Positions 43,289 through 52,322 of a stretch of 64,000 nt of DNA are shown piece after piece. The translations under genes and the position numbers were made by a program. Each line of letters begins with the position of its first letter. Position 1 is the first letter of the stretch. The notes under the pieces were generated by a model, which was not told where the DNA came from, made no database searches, and worked only from the letters and a program-made list of their open reading frames with translations. The stretch spans positions 16,011-80,010 of the forward strand of contig DNJC01000093.1 of assembly GCA_003490025.1 (NCBI GenBank), given 5' to 3'. This DNA is from Geobacter sp. GTDB taxonomy: Bacteria; Desulfobacterota; Desulfuromonadia; Geobacterales; Geobacteraceae.

Positions 43289-43394
43289 TCAACCTCGACC
43301 TCAACCTTAGTCTTAGCCTTAGCCTTAGCCTTAGCCTTAGCCTTAGCCTTAGCCTTAGCCTTAGCCTTAGTCTTAGCCTTAGTCTTAGTCTTAG
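43289..43394 (-). repeat. In-frame hexamer stop array at the end of accD
   Basis: On the minus strand, starting at the accD stop, the hexamers GACTAA or GGCTAA repeat 15 times in perfect register (TAA at 43391, 43385, ... 43307), then degenerate to GGTTGA/GGTCGA units to about 43289. Because the unit is six bases, every second codon in the accD frame is a stop. Confidence 0.93.
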
Positions 43395-44242
43395 TCCGCT
43401 CTATAAAGCATCTTGAGGATGCTGGAGAGCTGCTGCTTCATCTTGCTCCGGTCTACGATGACGTCGACCATGCCGTGGTCCAGCAGGTACTCGGAACGCT
43501 GGAACCCCTGCGGCAGCTTCTGCCTGATGGTCTGCTCGATGACGCGCGGCCCCGCGAAGCCGATGAGCGCCTTCGGCTCGGCCATGTTGATGTCGCCCAG
43601 CATGGCGAAGCTGGCGGTGACGCCGCCGGTGGTCGGATCGGTCAGGATGGAGACGAAGGGAAGACCCGCTTCGCGCAGCTTGGCGAGCGCCGCGGAGGTC
43701 TTGGCCATCTGCATGAGCGACAGGATGCTCTCCTGCATCCGGGCGCCGCCGGAGGCAGAGACGATGATGCACGGGGTGCGCTCGGCAAGGGCGCGCTCGA
43801 TGCCGCGGGTGATCTTCTCGCCGACGACGCTCCCCATGGAGCCCCCCATGAAGGAGAAGTCGAAGACGCAGATCTGCACCGGCGTCCCTTCGATGCGCCC
43901 GGAACCGCAGACGATGGCGTCCTTGCTCCCCCCCTTGGCGAGGGCGGCGTCGATCCTGTCCTGGTAGCTCTTGGAATCCTTGAAGTTAAGGCAGTCCACC
44001 GACACGATCCCCGCGTCGAACTCGGTGAAGCTCCTCTCGTCCAGGAGGAGTTCAAGCCTCTTCTTGGTCGAGATGCGGTAGTGGTGGTTGCACTTCGGGC
44101 AGACGTTGAGGTTGCTCTCGATGTCCTTCGTGTAGATAGTCTCGCCGCAGGTGACGCACTTCGTCCAGAGCCCTTCCGGAACCTTTATCTTGTGGTCCGG
44201 CCCCTTTGCCTTCGGCGGATTATCCCTTTTGAACCAAGCCAT
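43391..44242 (-). CDS. accD: Acetyl-CoA carboxylase carboxyltransferase subunit beta
   Basis: Transfers the carboxyl group from biotin to acetyl-CoA, the first step of fatty-acid synthesis; works with AccA. 283 residues: zinc ribbon CVTCG ... CPKCNHH at residues 30-55, then the crotonase-like core with SFMGGSMGSVVGEKITRGIE, CIIVSASGGARMQESI, DPTTGGVTASFAMLGDI and GFAGPRVIEQT. The stop codon is the first unit of the hexamer array. trpA lies upstream on the same strand. Confidence 0.95.
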   Translation of the reverse strand: MAWFKRDNPPKAKGPDHKIKVPEGLWTKCVTCGETIYTKDIESNLNVCPKCNHHYRISTKKRLELLLDERSFTEFDAGIVSVDCLNFKDSKSYQDRIDAALAKGGSKDAIVCGSGRIEGTPVQICVFDFSFMGGSMGSVVGEKITRGIERALAERTPCIIVSASGGARMQESILSLMQMAKTSAALAKLREAGLPFVSILTDPTTGGVTASFAMLGDINMAEPKALIGFAGPRVIEQTIRQKLPQGFQRSEYLLDHGMVDVIVDRSKMKQQLSSILKMLYRAD

Positions 44243-44376
44243 ATGTGCCCTCTTATGGGGAAAGCCCCCAGCTGTTTTATTAAGCCGTAAATCTGGCGCT
44301 GATACTTATCAGATAGTGTCGGGTATGTCAAACAAAACGGTGTACGGCTACGCATAAAGATGCGTAATAAAAGCGG

Positions 44377-45183
44377 TTACTTCTTCGACGCTTCCAGGAC
44401 GCCCTGTTTTAAAGCGGAGACGAAGCCGCCGAGTTCCTTCAGCAGTTCGGCCCCCTGGTACTTCTCGAAATACTTCACCAGCGCGCTCCCGATGACCACC
44501 CCGTCGGCATCCTTTGCCACCTGCCCGGCCTGTTCCGGAGTCGAGATGCCGAAACCGACCACCATCGGGAGGTCGAGCGCTCCGCGCACCTCGGTGACGC
44601 GCGCGGCAAGGGTGTCCGCCACCTCTGTGCGTGCGCCGGTCACCCCGGTCACCGATACGTAGTAGATGAAACCGCTACCCAGGCGGGAGACGGACTCCAC
44701 CCTGGAGCCGTCGGAGGTCGGGGTGAGGAGGAAGATCAGGTCCAGCCCGCAGCTGTCGGTGGCTCCCTTCAGTTCCGCGGCCTCCTCCGGAGGGAGGTCC
44801 ACCACCAGGAGGGCATCGACCCCGGCCTGGGCCGCGTCGTAGGCGAAGCGCTCGGCGCCGTAAGCGAAGATCGGGTTGAAATATCCCATCAGCACGATGG
44901 GGATCTGGGTCCGCTGACGCAGGCGGGCCACCAGTTCCAGTATGGCGGGGAGCGTGGTCCCCGAGGCGAGCGCCCGCTCGGAAGAGAGCTGGATGGTCGG
45001 GCCGTCCGCCATCGGGTCGGAGAAAGGGACCCCCAGTTCGATCAGGTCCGCGCCCGCGCGCTCCAGTTCCAGCACCACCTGCTCCGTCGTTGCCAGGTCC
45101 GGGTCTCCGGCGGTGACGAAAGTCACCAGCGCCTTCTCCCCGCGTCCCTGCAACTGCGCGAATTTATCTGCAATCCTGCTCAT
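44377..45183 (-). CDS. trpA: Tryptophan synthase alpha chain
   Basis: Cleaves indole-glycerol phosphate to indole for TrpB. 268 residues, TIM barrel: catalytic Glu and Asp in [40 protein letters not shown], phosphate-binding [22 protein letters not shown] in front of the ATG. Placed next to accD, while trpB is at 13.7 kb; the partners are thus transcribed separately. Confidence 0.95.
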   Translation of the reverse strand: MSRIADKFAQLQGRGEKALVTFVTAGDPDLATTEQVVLELERAGADLIELGVPFSDPMADGPTIQLSSERALASGTTLPAILELVARLRQRTQIPIVLMGYFNPIFAYGAERFAYDAAQAGVDALLVVDLPPEEAAELKGATDSCGLDLIFLLTPTSDGSRVESVSRLGSGFIYYVSVTGVTGARTEVADTLAARVTEVRGALDLPMVVGFGISTPEQAGQVAKDADGVVIGSALVKYFEKYQGAELLKELGGFVSALKQGVLEASKK

Positions 45184-45291
45184 CAGGCCACTCCTAAAAA
45201 ATTTTCCTGATCATAACAAATCAGGAAGTATGTTGGGCGTAAAACTCCTCGCTCACGATCAAACGCCCTCGTTGGCGCTGCACCCTTATAA

Positions 45292-45333
45292 CAAAAAATT
45301 CCCCCTTTGAAAAAGATCATTTTTCAAAGGGGG
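45292..45333 (-). terminator. Intrinsic terminator after the chemoreceptor gene
   Basis: 13-bp stem CCCCCTTTGAAAA (45301-45313) / TTTTCAAAGGGGG (45321-45333); read on the minus strand it is followed by AATTTTTTG. Confidence 0.82.
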
Positions 45334-45398
45334 TGACTGCTCTCCCCTCAGGGGGATTCCTTTGCGCCTTGCGGCGACTCCCCGTCCGGGGAGGAGGT

Positions 45399-47603
45399 TC
45401 AGATCTTGAACACCTCGATCTCTTTTTTCAGCATCTCGGTCTGGCGGAACAGCTTGTACACCGCCTCGTCCATGACCCGGGTCGCCTCCAGGTTGGCATC
45501 GGTCGCCTGCTGGATATCCTCGACCGACATGACGATCTGCTCCGAACCGCGGCTTTGCTCGTCGCAGGCCCGCTTTATGTGGCGGATCATCTCGGTGATG
45601 CTCTCGGTGGACTGCGCTATCAGGTTCCCCACCTTGTTCTGCTCGCGGGTGGATGAGAGGACCTGCGAGGTGAGCCCCTTCATGTTCTCGACCGCGGACA
45701 TGATAAGCTCGCTCCCCTGCCCCTGCTCCCGGGTCGCCTTGGCGATCTGGGCCACCATCTCGGAGACCTGCTCCATCGCCTCGCGGATCATCTGGCTCCC
45801 CTTGGCCTGCTCGACCGTGGTGCGGGCGATCTCGGCCACCTGCGCCGTAGCCTCGTTGACCCCGACCACGATCTTGGCGAGCGCCTCGCCGGATTTCTGG
45901 GAGAGGAGTTCGCCGTCGCCGATGGAGCGCTCCGCCTGGTCGATGGCGTCGACCGCGCGCCGCGTCTCCTCCTGCACCCCCCTGATGACCAGGGAGATCT
46001 CGCGGGTGGAGCTGGAGGTACGCTCGGAGAGTTCCTTGATCTCATCCGCCACGACGGCGAAGCCCTTGCCGTGCTCCCCTGCCTGCGCCGCGATGATCGC
46101 CGCGTTGAGTGCGAGGAGATTGGTCTGCTCGGCGACCTCGTCGATGACCGAGAGGATGTCGCCGATGTCGGCGGCGCGCTCGGAGAGGGTCGCTATGACC
46201 TCGCTGGTGATCTGCGAGGCGCGCTTGATCTCGTGCATCCCGGTGATCACCGCCTCGACCGCCTCGCGGCCGGTTTCGGCGTCGATCCGGACCGACTTGG
46301 AGATCGCCGCCGTTTCGTTCGCGTTTCTCTCCACCTGCTTGATGGAGCTGTCCATCTCCATGACCGACGAGGCGGTGGCGGTCGCCACCTCCATGAGGCT
46401 CACCACGCCGTTGCCGACCTGCTTGATGGAGACCCCCATCTCGACGATGGACGAGCTCACCTCGTTCACCGACTGGGAGAGGTTCTCCATGTTCTGCACC
46501 ACCTCCTCGACGCTGGAGGCCATCTCCAGGATGGACGAGGAACTCTCGGACGCGGAGATGGAGAGGGAGTCGACCCCCTGGCCCACCCCCTTCACCGAGG
46601 TGTTGATCTGCACGATGGCGGCGGAGGTCTTGGCAACGCTGTCCGCCTGGGTCTTGGCCGACTGCACCACGGAGTGGGAGGCCTGCGCCATGGTGTCGGA
46701 GATCCCCGCCAGCTCCGTGGAGGAGCGCGACACCTTGCCGATCATGCCGGAGAGCTTGCCGACCATCTCGTTGAAGTCGCCTCCGAGCTTTCCGATCTCG
46801 TCGTTTGAGTCGATCAGCACCGTGCCGGTCAGGTCGCCGTCGGAGCCGCTGTTGACCGCCTCCGCCATCACCCGCACGCGGGAGACGATGTTGCGGGTGA
46901 TGAGAAGCCCGAGCGCTATGGCGAGTGCTATGGCCACCAGGATGACCGCTGCGAAGGTTATCCCGGCGGAGCGTTGTATCTGGGTCACCTGCTGGCTGGC
47001 GGCCGTCATCTGGTTCCCCACTTCCACCAGGATGTCGTCGAGGTCCGCCTTGGCCTTGTCGTTCGCCTCGGTGATATCGTCGTTGGCCAGCGTGTTCAGC
47101 TTCTCGTCCGCCAGCGCGTCCTTCGCCGCCTGATCGAGCACGCCCGCCTTGACCCCCTTGAAGAGCCCCTCCTTGCGGGCAATCAGCTCGTCGGCCACCT
47201 TCTCGAACTCGCCCCAGCTCACCAGGAACTGCCTGGTCCGCTTCTCCACCACGCTCCCCTTGGGAACCGCGGTCAACCCGAGCTTCTTGTTCCCATCGAG
47301 GATGATCTGGGCCTGGCTCATGAGGGTGTCCCGCTTCATGCGGTAATCCTCGACGTACTCCTCCAGCTTCTCCGGGTCGTTGCGGACCAGGGCGGCCTGC
47401 ATGAGGCTCACGTGGCAGTACTTCTGGGTCACCCCCATGAGGAGCACCAGCTTCTGCTGCTTGGAGAGCTGTTCCAGGATGTTCTGGATCTGGCCGCCGA
47501 CCCTCTTGATGGTGAAGGCGCCGAACCCGCCGGTGAACGCGACGAGCACGGCCATGATCAGGAAGGAGACGATCAGGCGGGTGCGCAGCGTGATGTCTTT
47601 CAT
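45399..47603 (-). CDS. Methyl-accepting chemotaxis protein
   Basis: 734-residue membrane chemoreceptor. TM1 around residues 10-32, a mostly helical periplasmic domain of about 175 residues (four-helix type), TM2 around 212-235 ([20 protein letters not shown]), HAMP, and a long coiled-coil signalling domain with the hairpin tip [20 protein letters not shown]. No CheR-tethering pentapeptide at the end (ends EIEVFKI). Its ATG overlaps the stop codon of a c-type cytochrome gene (TAATG), so the two are translated together. The ligand may therefore be redox-related. Confidence 0.93.
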   Translation of the reverse strand: MKDITLRTRLIVSFLIMAVLVAFTGGFGAFTIKRVGGQIQNILEQLSKQQKLVLLMGVTQKYCHVSLMQAALVRNDPEKLEEYVEDYRMKRDTLMSQAQIILDGNKKLGLTAVPKGSVVEKRTRQFLVSWGEFEKVADELIARKEGLFKGVKAGVLDQAAKDALADEKLNTLANDDITEANDKAKADLDDILVEVGNQMTAASQQVTQIQRSAGITFAAVILVAIALAIALGLLITRNIVSRVRVMAEAVNSGSDGDLTGTVLIDSNDEIGKLGGDFNEMVGKLSGMIGKVSRSSTELAGISDTMAQASHSVVQSAKTQADSVAKTSAAIVQINTSVKGVGQGVDSLSISASESSSSILEMASSVEEVVQNMENLSQSVNEVSSSIVEMGVSIKQVGNGVVSLMEVATATASSVMEMDSSIKQVERNANETAAISKSVRIDAETGREAVEAVITGMHEIKRASQITSEVIATLSERAADIGDILSVIDEVAEQTNLLALNAAIIAAQAGEHGKGFAVVADEIKELSERTSSSTREISLVIRGVQEETRRAVDAIDQAERSIGDGELLSQKSGEALAKIVVGVNEATAQVAEIARTTVEQAKGSQMIREAMEQVSEMVAQIAKATREQGQGSELIMSAVENMKGLTSQVLSSTREQNKVGNLIAQSTESITEMIRHIKRACDEQSRGSEQIVMSVEDIQQATDANLEATRVMDEAVYKLFRQTEMLKKEIEVFKI

Positions 47604-47962
47604 TACTTCTCCGCTTCCGACAGGAGGTAATTCAGCAGGTCAACAGCGGCCTTCACCTCGGGCTTGGACATGTTGGAATCGGGCTTTCTGAGCATCTTGA
47701 CGCCGTAGGCCTTGGTGGCGCTGCGGTCGAAGGGCTGGCCGGAGATCGGCGCGATGCCGGTCTGGATGGCGACGATGGTCCTCTCCAGCGTGTGGCACTT
47801 GACGCACTTCACCCTTACGATCTCGTAGTTCGCCTTCATCGCCGGCGGGAAGGCGGTCGGGTCGAGGCGCATGGCGTCGCCCTTGCCGATAACCTTCAGC
47901 CCCGCTTGGGCGCTGGTTGCAGTCGCTGCGACGACAAGCATGGTGACGATGAACTTTTTCAT
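47603..47962 (-). CDS. Periplasmic monoheme c-type cytochrome coupled to the chemoreceptor
   Basis: 119 residues: signal peptide [20 protein letters not shown], then one heme motif CVKCH around residues 53-57 in [15 protein letters not shown], and a C-terminal Met-rich segment ([16 protein letters not shown]) that could supply the axial ligand. Secreted to the periplasm. GGAGGG lies eleven bases before the ATG. The stop codon overlaps the start of the chemoreceptor gene. The porin-cytochrome gene is 83 bp upstream. Confidence 0.85.
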   Translation of the reverse strand: MKKFIVTMLVVAATATSAQAGLKVIGKGDAMRLDPTAFPPAMKANYEIVRVKCVKCHTLERTIVAIQTGIAPISGQPFDRSATKAYGVKMLRKPDSNMSKPEVKAAVDLLNYLLSEAEK

Positions 47963-48045
47963 TTGTTGTAAACCCTCCAGTTGCTTGTTTAGCGGGCTCG
48001 ATCCGCCGTTGATCACGTAGTCTTTATTGTTTATCGCCGCCCCGC

Positions 48046-49380
48046 TTACAGGCTGAAGGCGACCGAGGCGAAGGTCACCCTGTCGATGCCGCCCGGGGTG
48101 TCGCTGAACATGTACTCCAGGGTGAGCCTCGTGTTCTGCAGCGGCGCGTAGGCGATGGCCGGGATGTAACGCGTGGTGCCTCCGTCGATCCCTCTCTGGT
48201 ACTCGTAGCGGAAGAGCGGGATCAGGTTGACCGGCGCCCCGAGGTAGTACTCCCCTTCGAAGCTGTAGGCGTGGCTGTCGAACTCGACCGGGGTGTCGGC
48301 GAGCATCGGGTTCGAATCCCTGCCGAAGCTGCCGCTCCCTTTCAGGTGCAGCCGCTTGTAGAGGACGTCCATCTCGGCGCCGGCGCGGCGGAAGTCGTTC
48401 AGGTTCTGCGCCACCCCGAAGTTGTCGAACTGGCCGTTGCGCCCCCAGTAGCCGAAGGCCCCCATGGTGATGGTGAGGAAGTCCCAGATGCTCTCCCCCT
48501 CCAGGTCTATTTCCGGCTCGTGTCCCTTGAAGTCGGTCCCCCCCAGCTTGAAGGAGACGTGGCCGTAGCCGTCCTTCTGGTTCTGACCGTTTCTGTCCAC
48601 CAGTCCGCCGGCGACAAGGACGCGGTTGCCCAGAAGCGCGTTCAGCTCGATCCCGTCCTCGGGAGCGTCGATGCTGAAGGGGGAGTTGCCGACGAGGTAG
48701 GTGGTGGAAGCATAGGAGGGAACGGCGACGACGCGGTTGCTCTTCTTCCACAGGGACAGTTTCGGCTCGAAACGTCCAACCTTTAGATTAATCGGCGTAT
48801 CCAGCGCATGGCGCCAGACCAGGAACAGCTCGTTTATGTTCGGCGTGTTGTTGGGCGGGGTGTTGGCGCTGCTGGAGGGGCTGCTGCTGCCGACGCTGTT
48901 GGTCGGGGTCTGGCTTACCTGCGCCCTCTGCTGTCCCTGGCTGTAAAGGTTATAGGTGCCGAAGAAACCGGCGACGTCCCTGAAAGAGCCGCCGGCGTGC
49001 AGCCTGAGCGACCTGGTGGAGAGGTCGTACTTGCTGCCGTCGAAGGCGTTGTCGTCGTAGGCGAAATCGGCCGTCCCGGTGAGGGAGATCGGGATCTGCT
49101 CAGGGAGACCGGAAATCTTGGACCACTCGGTGCCGGGTTTCTCTTCGGGCGCCTTGGCTGCTGCGGCACCCTTCTTGGCGGCGGGCCAGACGTAGCTGTT
49201 CTTCAGGAAGGCATCCCCGAATTCGTTCAGTTCCGGGTAAATGGTGTGGCAGGTGGAGCACTCGGTCTTGTGCTGCCGGCTGAAGGCGGGAATAGCTTCG
49301 GCGCTGCCGGGATGCAGCAAGGGGGAGAGAACGAAGCCCAGAAGGAACATGACCGCGACTGGATGTTTCATGAGAAACAT
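48046..49380 (-). CDS. Outer-membrane porin-like protein with N-terminal heme motif
   Basis: 444 residues. Signal peptide ending around SAEA, then IPAFSRQHKTECSTCHTIYPELNEFG with one CSTCH heme site, a low-complexity Ala/Pro linker, and a long region rich in beta-strand patterns that ends VTFASVAFSL, typical of a barrel. Geobacter has several such proteins near cytochromes, possibly conduits for extracellular electron transfer. ATG at 49380 with AGGAGACACC. First gene of the cytochrome-chemoreceptor group. Confidence 0.78.
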   Translation of the reverse strand: MFLMKHPVAVMFLLGFVLSPLLHPGSAEAIPAFSRQHKTECSTCHTIYPELNEFGDAFLKNSYVWPAAKKGAAAAKAPEEKPGTEWSKISGLPEQIPISLTGTADFAYDDNAFDGSKYDLSTRSLRLHAGGSFRDVAGFFGTYNLYSQGQQRAQVSQTPTNSVGSSSPSSSANTPPNNTPNINELFLVWRHALDTPINLKVGRFEPKLSLWKKSNRVVAVPSYASTTYLVGNSPFSIDAPEDGIELNALLGNRVLVAGGLVDRNGQNQKDGYGHVSFKLGGTDFKGHEPEIDLEGESIWDFLTITMGAFGYWGRNGQFDNFGVAQNLNDFRRAGAEMDVLYKRLHLKGSGSFGRDSNPMLADTPVEFDSHAYSFEGEYYLGAPVNLIPLFRYEYQRGIDGGTTRYIPAIAYAPLQNTRLTLEYMFSDTPGGIDRVTFASVAFSL

Positions 49381-49644
49381 GGTGTCTCCTGCATGGCAAA
49401 TAAGAATACTTTCATAAGAAAGCGCCAACAAATTTCATTTATGCACTATTGGAAGGTAACATGGTGAAGAAACGGGAGGTAACCGAGTGTCGATTATTAC
49501 AATATTGCTGAAGTGAAGTCAACTTAACAAAAGCATCAAAGAGATTTCATGACCGCCCTGTGAGCTACGGCTCACTTTTTAACTACATTTTTATTCAGGG
49601 AAATGCTATAAGGTAGCGTCTTAAAACTACCCGGAGGGTACCCC
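49381..49644. other. Divergent control region between two cytochrome genes
   Basis: Holds a hairpin GTGAGC-TACG-GCTCAC followed by five T (49560-49580) and a possible -10 TATAAG near 49,609, with CCGGAGGG as ribosome site for the plus-strand gene. No c-di-GMP riboswitch core was recognised. No coding frame. Confidence 0.4.
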
Positions 49645-51471
49645 ATGCGGCTAAAAGATCTCGTTTTCCTCATTCTCATTCCGGTTCTGGTCACGGGGTG
49701 CGGCAGCGACTCGGGCAAGAACAGCAACGGGATTTCGAAGCTGGTCGCGTCTCAGGGGTGCATGAATCTCAGCTGCCACGGCACAATCGCCTCCCCCGGG
49801 ACCGGCGCGGTGATCGCGGACGAGTGGCTTTCCTCCGCGCACAACCTGAACAACGCGGCGGGATGCGCCGACTGCCACGAGCCCGACTCGGGACACCCGA
49901 ACCTCTGCAACAAGTGCCACGGCGGCGGTGGTTTCGGCGTCACCGCCAACCCGGACCTCTCCGGCAAGTGCGGCAAGTGCCACGGTCCCTCGTATCCCTC
50001 CGACGTCCTGATGGCGCTCGCACCGCAGCACTACGGCTACTCCTCGGCGACCGCGCTCCCCTCCTCGCCCCGCGCCTCCTACGTGAGCGCGCAGTACCAG
50101 GGGCACTGCCGCGCCTGCCACAACCCGCACGCCAACACGCTGACCCAGAACCACCGCGAGTACGCCAAGTCGCTGCACGGCGACCCTAAGGGGGTTGCCT
50201 GGACCCACTACGACTTCAAACAGAACAACTACGCCGCGTGCCAGCGCTGCCACACCAGCACCGGCTTCAAGCACTTCATCACCAACAACTTCACCGCGCC
50301 GACCACCGGGTTCAGCACCGACAGCGCCACCCGCGAGGTGCTGGCCTGCGACGCCTGCCATGCGAGCTACGACTACAAAAAGAGCCTGCGCAAGATCCCG
50401 GCGTTCACGGCGACCTACAAGAACTTCAACGGCACCGCCCTGGCGAGCTACCCCGATTCCGGCGAGACCAACCTCTGCATCCCCTGCCACGCCGGGCGCG
50501 AGAGCGCCCAGAAGCTCGACACGGTCGCCGACTTCGGCAACGCCGGGTTCGTCAACTCGCACTACCTTGCCGCAGCCGGGCTCATGTACATGCAGCTCGG
50601 CTTCACCAACTTCACCTCGCCCGGTGCGGCCATAGGGACCAGCACCTACGGCAAGTCCCTCTCGCCCGACAACATCACCACCCCGGGCGGCATCTCCGGC
50701 GGGACCAGCAGCACGCACCGCAAGTTCGGCACGCCGCTCATAAACGGGGACGGCCACAACCCGACCGTCTTCGTCTCCGGCTTCATGGACAAGAACGGCC
50801 CCTGCGTCACCTGCCACATGAACGCGAGCGGCACGACGGTCCGCCCCGGCAACGGCCACAGCCTGCAGATCGACGGCAACACCTTCAAGCAGGTCTGTAT
50901 AAACTGCCATCCGTCGGAGAACACGGTGACGCTCACCGCCGACAACTTCCGCGCGAAATTCCTGGAGCCGCAGAAGGAGGCGTTTGAGGGGGGCCTGGAG
51001 CTGCTGGAGCACGAGATCGCGAAATACGGGGTGAGCTTCGACGAGGCGACCAATCCGTACTTTTTCGACGAGAACCTCCCGCTCCTGAACGGGAAGAAGC
51101 AGCCGGTCAGGGACTGGACGCGCGGCGGCACCGTCGACGGACGCAAGTTCATGGGGGCCTGCTTCAACTTCCAGGTGCTGACCCGCGAGCCGGCCGCCTT
51201 CGCCCATGCCCGCTCCTACAGCCGCAGGCTCATCTACGACAGCATCGACTATCTCGACGACCTCGCCATGAACCTCTCGGTCGGGACCACGGCGGTCAAC
51301 TCCGGGCTGACCATGGCCAACGGCTCCCCGCTCTTCGTGAAGGACACCCAGGCCTACAACACCGCCAACGGGACCTTCACCACCGTGTACGGCACCACCT
51401 CCGAGGCGATGCTCTACCTGATCGCCTGGAGCCGGAGCACCGGCGCCTGGAACGCCGTGCAGCGCCCGTAA
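49645..51471 (+). CDS. Multiheme c-type cytochrome lipoprotein, about ten hemes
   Basis: 608 residues. Lipoprotein signal (LVTGC, Cys 19) directs it to a membrane, probably the outer one. Nine CxxCH sites: CADCH (74), CNKCH, CGKCH, CRACH (155), CQRCH, CDACH, CIPCH (278), CVTCH and CINCH (about 424). One wider site, CMNLSCH (39-45), may hold a tenth heme. The last 170 residues have no heme and may form a separate domain. Such proteins carry electrons to extracellular acceptors. Divergent from the porin-cytochrome gene. Confidence 0.92.
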   Translation: MRLKDLVFLILIPVLVTGCGSDSGKNSNGISKLVASQGCMNLSCHGTIASPGTGAVIADEWLSSAHNLNNAAGCADCHEPDSGHPNLCNKCHGGGGFGVTANPDLSGKCGKCHGPSYPSDVLMALAPQHYGYSSATALPSSPRASYVSAQYQGHCRACHNPHANTLTQNHREYAKSLHGDPKGVAWTHYDFKQNNYAACQRCHTSTGFKHFITNNFTAPTTGFSTDSATREVLACDACHASYDYKKSLRKIPAFTATYKNFNGTALASYPDSGETNLCIPCHAGRESAQKLDTVADFGNAGFVNSHYLAAAGLMYMQLGFTNFTSPGAAIGTSTYGKSLSPDNITTPGGISGGTSSTHRKFGTPLINGDGHNPTVFVSGFMDKNGPCVTCHMNASGTTVRPGNGHSLQIDGNTFKQVCINCHPSENTVTLTADNFRAKFLEPQKEAFEGGLELLEHEIAKYGVSFDEATNPYFFDENLPLLNGKKQPVRDWTRGGTVDGRKFMGACFNFQVLTREPAAFAHARSYSRRLIYDSIDYLDDLAMNLSVGTTAVNSGLTMANGSPLFVKDTQAYNTANGTFTTVYGTTSEAMLYLIAWSRSTGAWNAVQRP

Positions 51472-51486
51472 AGGGTCGGGAGCCAG

Positions 51487-52017
51487 ATGAAACTTTTGCT
51501 GCATATCTGCTGCGGGCCTTGCGCCATCTACCCGGTCAAGGAGTTGAGGTCCAGCGGCGTTCAAGTGACGGGGTTGTTCTACAACCACAACATCCATCCC
51601 TACACCGAGTACAAGCTCCGGATGGAGGCGCTGCAGAAGTACGCGCAGATGGTGGAGCTGGAGGTCATCTACAGGGAGGAGTACCGTCTGGAGGAGTTCC
51701 TCTCCAACGTGGCGGACGCCCCCTCGGGGCGCTGCGGCTACTGCTACCGCTCCAGGCTGGAGGAGACGGCCAAGACCGCGGCGGAACTCGGCTTTGCGAG
51801 CTACTCGTCCACACTTCTCTACAGCAGGTATCAAAACCAGGAGCTGATCCGGGAATTCGGTGTTAAACTCGGGGAGCGTTACGGTGTCCGGTTCCACTAC
51901 CAGGATTTCAGGCCCGGCTGGCAGGAGGGGATCAACCTCTCGAAGGATATGGGGCTGTACCGGCAGAAGTATTGCGGCTGCATCTACAGCGAGAAGGAAC
52001 GGTACGTCAGGAAATAG
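51487..52017 (+). CDS. queH: Epoxyqueuosine reductase QueH
   Basis: Last step of queuosine synthesis, cobalamin-independent. 176 residues: LLHICCGPCAIYPVKEL with the CCxxC motif, FYNHNIHPYTEYKLR, GRCGYCYRSRLEETA, and a final YCGCIYSEKER. The Cys set binds a 4Fe-4S cluster and an additional iron. Starts 15 bases after the multiheme gene and may be in its transcript. tgt is elsewhere in the window. Confidence 0.92.
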   Translation: MKLLLHICCGPCAIYPVKELRSSGVQVTGLFYNHNIHPYTEYKLRMEALQKYAQMVELEVIYREEYRLEEFLSNVADAPSGRCGYCYRSRLEETAKTAAELGFASYSSTLLYSRYQNQELIREFGVKLGERYGVRFHYQDFRPGWQEGINLSKDMGLYRQKYCGCIYSEKERYVRK

Positions 52018-52031
52018 CAACGAGAACAACA

Positions 52032-52244
52032 ATGCCATCCCTCGGCAGATCGCTCATCATATTAGGACTCATCATCGCCGCCATCGGCGCGCTCCTCAGC
52101 CTGGCCGGGCGCATCCCCTGGCTGGGTCGGCTGCCGGGCGACATCTACGTGAAGCGGGAAAACTTCACCTTCTACTTCCCGCTCGCCACCAGCATCATCA
52201 TCTCGCTGGTGCTATCCTTCATCCTCTGGCTCTTCCGCAAATAG
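52032..52244 (+). CDS. DUF2905 family small membrane protein
   Basis: 70 residues with two transmembrane helices (LIILGLIIAAIGALLSL and FPLATSIIISLVLSFILWLF) and the conserved loop WLGRLPGDIYVKRENF. Function unknown. Only 14 bases separate it from queH. The palindrome with arms GTAGGGGCGAAT / ATTCGCCCCTAC begins right after its stop. Confidence 0.88.
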   Translation: MPSLGRSLIILGLIIAAIGALLSLAGRIPWLGRLPGDIYVKRENFTFYFPLATSIIISLVLSFILWLFRK

Positions 52245-52245
52245 G

Positions 52246-52322
52246 TAGGGGCGAATAATCAGTAGGGGCGAATAATCATTCGCCCCTACTCCCCTAACCC
52301 TCCCCCTCCGGGGGAGGGAGCA
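52246..52322. repeat. One and a half GTAGGGGCGAAT palindromes plus GC-rich repeat
   Basis: A truncated half GTAGGGGCGAATAATCA is followed directly by a complete 28-bp palindrome, then CTCCCCCTCCGGGGGAGGG. The latter forms the last codons of hpnI on the other strand. Confidence 0.88.

Noticed and set aside
43304..43396. Hexamer array as a CRISPR or telomere-like sequence
   Set aside because: Unit of six bases without spacers; not CRISPR. The chromosome end idea has no support inside an operon region.
45406..47133. Plus-strand frame of 575 codons opposite the chemoreceptor gene
   Set aside because: Ser/Thr/Ala-rich shadow of the heptad-repeat receptor.
47400..47430. Heme site inside the chemoreceptor (CH in QKYCHVSL)
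   Set aside because: Only CH is present; the first cysteine of a CxxCH motif is missing.
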